Positions 1 through 4,703 of a DNA stretch of 11,887 bases are shown piece by piece. Each line of letters opens with the position of its first letter. Position 1 is the first letter of the stretch. Made by a program: the position numbers and the translations under genes. The notes beneath the pieces were generated by a model, which saw only the letters and a list, made by a program, of their open reading frames with translations, searched no databases and was not told the DNA's origin. The stretch comes from DASXMX01 sp036794395 (GTDB lineage Bacteria; Planctomycetota; Phycisphaerae; Tepidisphaerales; Tepidisphaeraceae): NCBI GenBank assembly GCA_036794395.1, contig DAIRGS010000223.1:1-11887 (forward strand), in the 5' to 3' direction.

Positions 1-2380
1 CCGCTCCGCCCCCGACCCCGCCGCGAGCTTGCCCGCCACCGCCGCCTCGCCCCGTCCCAAAACCCCCGCCGCGCGCTTGATTGTATTGCCCGGAGGACGT
101 GCGCGAGCCCGAGCCCATCGTCCCGCCAAAAAGCTGGTTCATCACGCTCGCCATATCGGCCGATTTGCCATTGCGCAGCCGATAGATGAAGAAGGTTTGT
201 TTGGATGCCGGGTTTGCATCAAGCTGGCGAACCAGTGCCTCCACGACCTTCAGCACGTCTGCCGGCGCGGTGACAACCAGCGTATTGGTGCGGTCGTCGG
301 CCGAGGCAATCACCAGAGGCATATGCAGCAACAACTGATTGGTCGGCCCGGCCTGATTCCGAGGGCCGATCCCCAGGCTCGATTGCGCCTGCGGGAACAT
401 CGATTGAATCAGCTTGGAGGCCGACTCGGCGTCCGCGTATTGAAGCTGAAAAACCTTCATGTCCGAGCCGGTGCCCGGGTTGGAATCCAGCAGCTTGATC
501 AATGCATCGATGGCCTTGAGGCTCTCCTGCGGGGCCGTGACGACAACGCTGTTTGTCCGCGAGTCGGCCGTGGCGATGACCGCGGCCTTAAGCGCCTGGT
601 TCTTCCCGCTGCCCTGGGCCGAAGTGGCATCAGGAGCGAAGATGGAGGTGATCAGTTTCGCCGTCGCATCGGCGTCGGCCGATGTCAGTGCATACGAGTG
701 AATGTCGTAGGACAGCCAGGGCTGCATCTCAATTTCATTGATGATCTGCTCCGCAATCTTCATCGCCTCTGCCGGGGCATGCACCACAAGCGTGTTGGAG
801 CGGTCATCGGCTTGTGCATTGATCGGAGATCGCTCCGCGGGATTCGCCGCGGCCCCCCGTCTGGCGGCATCTCCCCCGGGTACAAAAAAACCGGTAATCA
901 ACCGAGCCGCGGTTCCCGCATCGGCGAGCTTGAGATGAAAAAACTTCACCGGTGTTTCCATCGCCGGGCTCGTGTCCAGCTCGGCAACGATCTTTTCCGC
1001 GTCACGGATGACATCCCCCGGGCCAGTGACAAACACGGTGTTCGTCCGTGCATCCGGCGTCACACTCACCCGTTCAAGCACTCCCGGCCCGCGGCGCCGC
1101 CGCCCACCGCTTTGGTCCAATGTCGCTTCCAGCGCCGCTGCGGTCGCGGTCGCATCGGCAAACTTCAGATGAAATGATTTCATCTTCTGCTCACCGCTCG
1201 GGTTCGATTCCAGCTCCTTGATCAAATCTTCAATCACCGTCATGACCGATGCCGGCCCGGTGACCACAACGGTATTCGTACGCAACTCGGCGACCGCGCT
1301 GACGCGCGCCCGCAAGGGTTGATCGCCAACGCCATGTACCTGTGTCCCCGCCGCCTCGCCCGTGAATATGGATGTAATCAGCCGCGATACTTCATCGGCG
1401 TCCGCGACCTTCAGGTGAAACGATTTGATCGTCACCACGGTCGCCGGATTGGCATCCAGCTCCGTCAGCATGTTTTCAATGATCTTCACGGTCTCGCCCG
1501 GCGCCGCGAACACCACCGTGTTGGTGCGGTCATCGGCGGCCGCGGTAACTTTGCTTCCACCGCGCAGCGCCTGATCCACGCCATTTCCCAGTGCGGCCCG
1601 TTCCTCGGGCGGCTGCGCCGGGGGAGCTTTGGGCTGCTGCGGTTGCTGCCGATTCGCCCGATCATCTTCCGGCCGAAAGATCGCCAGGATCAATTTCGCC
1701 GCCGCGCTGGCGCTGGCGTTTTTGAGCTGAACCACGCGAAGTTCCGAGTGGGTCGCTTCGCGCCGATCCAGTGCGCTGATAATGGTTGCGATGCGTTTGA
1801 TGTTCGATGAATTGTCCGTGATCACGATCGCGTTGCTGCCCCCATTGGCGGCCACATCGGCGTCGGGGCCGATCATTGGCCGCAGATCCTCGCGCAGCTT
1901 GACCGCATCCACATTTTTAATCGGAAGCACCTGCGTAATCAGCTGATCTCCGGCATCAATATCCGCCGGCTCGGAGCCGAAATGGACGGGAATGTTGCTC
2001 TTCTTCGCCTTGTCACGCGCCACGATGCGCAGCGTGCGCCCGCTCTGAATCGCTGTAAAACCATTTGTCTTCAGAACCGTATCCAGAATTGTGACGGCTT
2101 CGTCCGCCGATACCGGTCGCATGCTTATCACGCTGACGCGCCCCTCGACCGGCGCGTCTCTCACAACAACAAACCCCGCAACTTGCGAGAGATGTTCAAG
2201 GACGACATCCAGCGGGGTGTCCTTGAAATTCAGGCGGATATCGTCCGCGGGCCGCGTCGCTGCCGGCTGCGTTGCGGCGGGCTGCGTGGCCGCTTCGGGT
2301 TCAACTGCGCTTACGGGCAGTGCGGATACCAGGACCGGGGCCATCGCGAGAAAAAGAACCTGTGCTTTGCGTGAGCGCAT
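1..2380 (-). CDS. gspD: Secretin, GspD-like outer-membrane channel, N-terminal part (3' end outside window)
   Basis: Seen: an uninterrupted minus-strand frame of 793 codons runs from an ATG at 2380 to the window edge. AAAGG at 2387-2391 sits 6 nt before the ATG. Residues 1-25 are a signal peptide (MRSRK then a hydrophobic stretch ending near VSA), followed by an Ala/Thr/Pro/Gln linker (about 27-45). Residues 47-123 (RLNFKDTPLDVVLEHLSQVAGF onset) fit the secretin N0/STN domain. Seven N1-type repeats follow, each ending in a version of DDRTNTLVVTAP..VLKVVEALVRQLDANP. An eighth begins at residue 728 and enters a Gly-rich loop (about 757-793) when the window ends. Family knowledge: the periplasmic N domains bind GspC and substrate, and the C-terminal beta-barrel forms the outer-membrane pore of type II secretion. 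Inference: gspD rather than pilQ or another secretin, because a GspC-like gene lies directly upstream. The barrel is not visible, so the subtype stays open. The repeat number is unusually high. Confidence 0.88.
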   Translation of the reverse strand, partial: MRSRKAQVLFLAMAPVLVSALPVSAVEPEAATQPAATQPAATRPADDIRLNFKDTPLDVVLEHLSQVAGFVVVRDAPVEGRVSVISMRPVSADEAVTILDTVLKTNGFTAIQSGRTLRIVARDKAKKSNIPVHFGSEPADIDAGDQLITQVLPIKNVDAVKLREDLRPMIGPDADVAANGGSNAIVITDNSSNIKRIATIISALDRREATHSELRVVQLKNASASAAAKLILAIFRPEDDRANRQQPQQPKAPPAQPPEERAALGNGVDQALRGGSKVTAAADDRTNTVVFAAPGETVKIIENMLTELDANPATVVTIKSFHLKVADADEVSRLITSIFTGEAAGTQVHGVGDQPLRARVSAVAELRTNTVVVTGPASVMTVIEDLIKELESNPSGEQKMKSFHLKFADATATAAALEATLDQSGGRRRRGPGVLERVSVTPDARTNTVFVTGPGDVIRDAEKIVAELDTSPAMETPVKFFHLKLADAGTAARLITGFFVPGGDAARRGAAANPAERSPINAQADDRSNTLVVHAPAEAMKIAEQIINEIEMQPWLSYDIHSYALTSADADATAKLITSIFAPDATSAQGSGKNQALKAAVIATADSRTNSVVVTAPQESLKAIDALIKLLDSNPGTGSDMKVFQLQYADAESASKLIQSMFPQAQSSLGIGPRNQAGPTNQLLLHMPLVIASADDRTNTLVVTAPADVLKVVEALVRQLDANPASKQTFFIYRLRNGKSADMASVMNQLFGGTMGSGSRTSSGQYNQARGGGFGTGRGGGGGQARGGVGGGA
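209..1939 (-). repeat. Seven N1-type secretin repeats encoded within the secretin gene
   Basis: These are protein-level repeats of about 75-100 residues. Approximate residue ranges are 148-208, 214-312, 317-395, 400-472, 477-553, 558-635 and 640-724. Each has a start like KSFHLKFADA, a variable mid-loop and an end like RTNTVVVTGP...IE.LI.ELD.NP. Repeat 1 is the most divergent (GGSNAIVITDN in place of DDRTNT). Repeats 2 and 5-8 carry long low-complexity loops between the two half-motifs: Pro/Gln in repeat 2, Ala/Gly or Gln/Asn in the others. At the DNA level the copies are clearly diverged, so this is an old expansion and not a recent tandem duplication. Confidence 0.85.
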
Positions 2381-2423
2381 TTCAAGCCTTTGCCGTACTT
2401 TGGGTGATCGGCCTGGGGGGTTT

Positions 2424-2442
2424 ACCGGCGATTTGAACCGGT
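2424..2442 (-). other. Small hairpin in the gspC-gspD spacer (proximal to gspD)
   Basis: ACCGG at 2424-2428 and CCGGT at 2438-2442 are a perfect 5-bp inverted repeat with a 9-nt loop. It lies about 44 nt upstream of the secretin ATG on the transcribed strand. No T tract follows, so it is not a canonical intrinsic terminator. Confidence 0.35.
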
Positions 2443-2451
2443 GGCATGGAA

Positions 2452-2474
2452 CGCGCCGTTTCCGCCGCGGCGCG
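2452..2474 (-). other. GC-rich hairpin in the gspC-gspD spacer (proximal to gspC)
   Basis: CGCGCCG at 2452-2458 and CGGCGCG at 2468-2474 form a perfect 7-bp inverted repeat with a 9-nt loop, starting 24 nt after the gspC stop codon. With no U-tract it would not be a classical terminator. It could stabilise the upstream message or attenuate read-through into the secretin gene (inference). Confidence 0.45.
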
Positions 2475-2498
2475 CATACGGGAAAACATGGGTCGCCA

Positions 2499-3068
2499 TT
2501 AGTCTACGATCGTGTGAGTCGTAGCCAATGCCGATCCGGTCACCGCGATCCTCGACGACTCGCCGCTGAAGTTCTGGCCCACGGCGATGCGTATGGCCCG
2601 CTTTCCCTGAATAAATTCAACGCAGTGCAGGTCGATGGCAGTAATTTTTCCATGGCCGACGGCGTCGCCCACGTGAACCAGCCGAGCCTCGCCCGAGGCG
2701 GTGTTTTCGACGAACGCGACCAATCCACGCCCCCATTGCATGACCCCACGCAGGGCGATGGCCGATTCGGCCGTTGCCGCGCTGGGCCCGCCGGCAACTG
2801 TACGCGGGCAGAAGATGCTACGGCTAAGGAGAACACGATAAGCGGCCGGGAGAGCGCCTGCCGGCACGACCGCAACCGGCGCATCCGCCCGAACCACTTT
2901 CGGTGCAGGCTTCGCAGTCGCAAGCCGACCAGGTCGGGCAACCGGTTGAACCGCCGCGGCAGGCATCAGTGGGGCGGCCGACGGCGCAGCCGGCTTCATG
3001 TAAACGCCGATTGCGGTCGCAGCCGCGGCAACTATCCCCACACAACCAATGACTACGCCATATCTCAT
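2499..3068 (-). CDS. gspC: GspC-like inner-membrane component of a secretin system (HR domain, no PDZ)
   Basis: The protein is 189 residues from the ATG at 3068. An in-frame TTG at 3080 would add four residues. ATG is preferred because the methionine is followed at once by the membrane segment (about residues 4-23). A Pro/Ala-rich periplasmic linker (about 26-75) leads to a C-terminal domain (about 76-166). Its motifs ALRGVMQWGRGLVAFVEN and VHVGDAVGHGKITAIDLHCV match the pattern of the GspC homology region (L.G.....G.A.I......V.VGD......I.....V). Known of the family: GspC is a bitopic inner-membrane protein whose HR domain contacts the secretin N0 domain. Here the secretin gene follows 118 bp downstream on the same strand. 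Oddity: typical GspC carries a further C-terminal PDZ or coiled-coil domain; this one ends about 20 residues after the HR domain. PilP is an alternative, as it shares this fold. Confidence 0.72.
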   Translation of the reverse strand: MRYGVVIGCVGIVAAAATAIGVYMKPAAPSAAPLMPAAAVQPVARPGRLATAKPAPKVVRADAPVAVVPAGALPAAYRVLLSRSIFCPRTVAGGPSAATAESAIALRGVMQWGRGLVAFVENTASGEARLVHVGDAVGHGKITAIDLHCVEFIQGKRAIRIAVGQNFSGESSRIAVTGSALATTHTIVD

Positions 3069-3080
3069 ATTTACACTCAA

Positions 3081-3715
3081 TTAACTTCCACAGCCTCGGC
3101 ACCGACTTAGATGTGGCCCGGAGATTTCGGTTCGGGGCACCAGAGTGCGGACCCATGCCGACTTCTCCCTGTCTTACGCTTGCCCCGCCCGCCCGTTGAA
3201 GCTGTTTACAGGGGAAGGCGGCATCAGGTTCGGACGCAAATGGGATATCGTCATTGCGACGCTGGAAAGGCCACTTGTTGACCCAAAATAAAAGCCTTTA
3301 TCGGGTCGCGTCCTATGCCAGTGCTGGAAAAAGCGTTTGCAAAAACGAGCTTCCCGTGCAAAGAACACGCTTCAGCTTGGGAAACACCGCTGTGACGTGT
3401 GCGAATTCCAAAAGGCCAATATCGTCACTCGACCTGCCTTCAGCATGCTGCCTCTGGCCCATCTCAAAATGAGAGCGCACCGCCGCGAGCGCGAATGCGC
3501 TTCCGCGATGCAATGCGAACACGTGCTCTACGATTTGCCGCTCGAAGATCTGCTCGAATCCTTGCGCGACAATGCAAGCAGTCGCAGGGAACCGTCGCGA
3601 CATCTCAATGGCTAGTGAGTTGATGTGATTGCACTTTTGAAGACCGTGACCATTGCAGCGGGAATCGTTCCGTTTTGCCACTGCGGCGACAAGTACCTGA
3701 AGCGAACTATGCGTC
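3081..3715. other. Gene-poor gap, unidentified; possibly a decayed gene
   Basis: No gene could be recognised in this stretch between the divergent gspC-like and ABC ATPase genes. Short frames are open on both strands and compete with each other. On plus, a TTG-started frame at 3337-3615 contains HRCDVCEF and EHVLYDLPLEDLLESLRDN. On minus, an ATG-started frame at 3313-3603 gives 96 residues. Neither has a clear ribosome-binding site or a motif I know. A/T-richer patches (for example 3278-3300) contrast with the GC-rich neighbours. A weak inverted repeat lies at 3266-3271/3294-3299 (AAAGGC/GCCTTT). The upstream control region of the gspC-like gene must lie in the left part, but I see no convincing -35/-10 pair there. 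Confidence 0.4.
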
Positions 3716-3744
3716 TTGTGAGGGTTAGGGGGCGCCGCTATAGT
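3716..3744 (+). promoter_or_regulatory. Sigma70-like promoter for the ABC transporter genes
   Basis: TTGTGA (3716-3721) and TATAGT (3739-3744) are separated by 17 bp and match the -35 and -10 consensus at 4/6 and 5/6. Transcription would start near 3751, leaving a leader of about 19 nt that contains the GAGGAG Shine-Dalgarno site at 3760-3765. The -10 box is flanked by CGCCG and CGGCG (5-bp inverted arms), which could be an operator. That last point is inference. Confidence 0.5.
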
Positions 3745-3769
3745 CGGCGGGGGTGGCTTGAGGAGTCGG

Positions 3770-4507
3770 ATGACGCCGTTGGTTGTGGACAATGTGGAGA
3801 AGCGGTTTCGGCAGGGCGATCGTTCGGTCGCGGCGTTGTCGGGCGTGAGTTTGGAGGTTGCGCAGGGGCAGTTTCTGGCGATCATGGGGGCCAGCGGGTC
3901 GGGGAAAAGCACTCTTCTGCACCTAATGGCGGGGCTGACGCAGGCCGACGCTGGGCGGGTTGTTATCAATGGCACTGATTTGGGGGCGCTGACCGACAAG
4001 GCGCTGACGCTGTTTCGAAGGCGTCAGATTGGGTTGGTGTTTCAATCGTTCAATCTGATACCGACATTGACGGCGGAGGAGAATGTATTGCTGCCGCTCA
4101 TGTTGGAGCGGCGGAATGGAGCGGCGGACGGGGCGCGGGTGAATGAATTACTGGAGACGCTGGGGTTGGCGAGCCGGCGCGGGCATCGGCCGGACGCGAT
4201 GAGCGGGGGCGAGCAGCAGCGGGTGGCGATCGGGCGGGCATTGGTAGCGGACCCGGCGGTTATTCTGGCCGATGAGCCCACGGGGAATTTGGACTCGGCC
4301 AATAGCCAGTCGGTGTGTGAACTGCTGAGGGATCTATCGCAGATCCACAATAAGACCATTGTGATGGTGACGCACGAGCCCACCGTGGCAGCGTATGCCC
4401 AAGAAGTCGCGGTATTGAAGGATGGGAAACTGATCCAGCGATTCGCAACCGATGGGCCGGGCAATGGCCAGGGGTTGGCCGCGAGGTATCAGGAATGCTT
4501 GAGGTGA
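3770..4507 (+). CDS. ABC transporter ATP-binding protein, LolD/MacB family
   Basis: The protein is 245 residues, a usual length for LolD-type ATPases. The ATG at 3770 is chosen over an in-frame TTG at 3758 because GAGGAG (3760-3765) fits it. All ATPase motifs are present: Walker A GASGSGKST (40-48), Q-loop VFQSFNLIP (Q92), signature MSGGEQQ (144-150), Walker B VILADEP (164-170), D-loop NLDS (173-176) and switch histidine H202 in VTHEPT. The sequence FQSFNLIPTLTAEENVLLPL is typical of the LolD/MacB/FtsE branch, which energises FtsX-fold permeases and often does mechanical work (lipoprotein extraction, periplasmic export) rather than import. It sits directly upstream of such a permease, so it is the probable ATPase partner. 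The 196-bp gap to the permease is occupied by a repeat element, which is unusual because such pairs normally overlap or nearly touch. The exact substrate cannot be read from the sequence. Confidence 0.93.
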   Translation: MTPLVVDNVEKRFRQGDRSVAALSGVSLEVAQGQFLAIMGASGSGKSTLLHLMAGLTQADAGRVVINGTDLGALTDKALTLFRRRQIGLVFQSFNLIPTLTAEENVLLPLMLERRNGAADGARVNELLETLGLASRRGHRPDAMSGGEQQRVAIGRALVADPAVILADEPTGNLDSANSQSVCELLRDLSQIHNKTIVMVTHEPTVAAYAQEVAVLKDGKLIQRFATDGPGNGQGLAARYQECLR

Positions 4508-4610
4508 GGAAGAAGTGAGTGCTGAGTGCGGAGTGCTGAGTGCGGAGTGCGGAGTGCCGAGTACGGAGTGGTGAGTTTGGGCATATCACCCGCCACATGG
4601 CACTCTTGTA
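4504..4610 (+). repeat. Heptamer-built repeat, unit A
   Basis: The unit starts with GTGAGGAAG (4504-4512, overlapping the ATPase stop codon). Nine consecutive heptamers of the type (C/G)NGAGTG follow from 4515 to 4577: GTGAGTG, CTGAGTG, CGGAGTG, CTGAGTG, CGGAGTG, CGGAGTG, CCGAGTA, CGGAGTG, GTGAGTT. The core TGAGTTTGGGCATATC occupies 4572-4587, and the unit ends with GCACTCTTGTA (4600-4610). The same three landmarks recur in the same order in unit B. The right arm here is short (only GGCACTC remains), so this copy has lost most of its symmetry. Confidence 0.85.
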
Positions 4611-4700
4611 GTGAGGAAGTGCTGGGTGCTGGGTGCTGGGAGCTGAGTTTGGGCATATCGCCGACTCGGCACTCGGCACCCAGCACTCAGCACTCTTGTA
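4611..4700 (+). repeat. Heptamer-built repeat, unit B (tandem copy, symmetric)
   Basis: The unit begins immediately after unit A with GTGAGGAAG (4611-4619). Heptamers CTGGGTG, CTGGGTG, CTGGGAG and CTGAGTT run from 4622 to 4649. The core TGAGTTTGGGCATATC is at 4644-4659. The complementary heptamers CACTCGG, CACCCAG and CACTCAG follow, then GCACTCTTGTA (4690-4700). Flanks and core match unit A exactly; heptamer number and sequence differ. This suggests duplication of the whole element followed by independent expansion and drift of the heptamers. Confidence 0.85.
4618..4694 (+). other. 32-bp hairpin just upstream of the permease start
   Basis: The left arm 4618-4649 and right arm 4663-4694 pair over 32 positions with a 13-nt loop (4650-4662). 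In the plus-strand transcript 26 pairs are Watson-Crick, five are G-U and one is an A-A mismatch. The stem ends 9 nt before the permease ATG at 4704, where a ribosome would have to bind. Unit A's left arm could also pair with this right arm, giving an alternative fold. A role as translation brake, mRNA processing site or transcription pause is inference. Confidence 0.75.
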
Positions 4701-4703
4701 TTT

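Noticed and set aside
29..2374. Several long plus-strand open frames across the left 2.4 kb
   Set aside because: Their products are Arg/His/Gly-rich without domains, while the minus strand reads as one unbroken secretin with repeated family motifs. They are antisense shadows.
3266..3299. AAAGGC/GCCTTT inverted repeat as a terminator
   Set aside because: The stem is 6 bp with a 22-nt loop, no gene ends beside it and no T run follows on either strand.
3278..3300. TTGACC as a -35 box
   Set aside because: No TATAAT-like hexamer lies 15-19 bp downstream, and no supported gene starts after it.
3313..3999. 228-residue minus-strand frame running into the ABC ATPase gene
   Set aside because: Its first 80 or so codons are opposite the ATPase N-terminus, including Walker A, and are Pro/Ser/Arg-rich with no motif. 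Only the part left of about 3603 remains open as a question.
4504..4700. CRISPR array or intrinsic terminator
   Set aside because: The repeats are seven bases and contiguous, with no spacer of regular length, so this is not CRISPR. The hairpin has no trailing T tract, so it is not a standard terminator.
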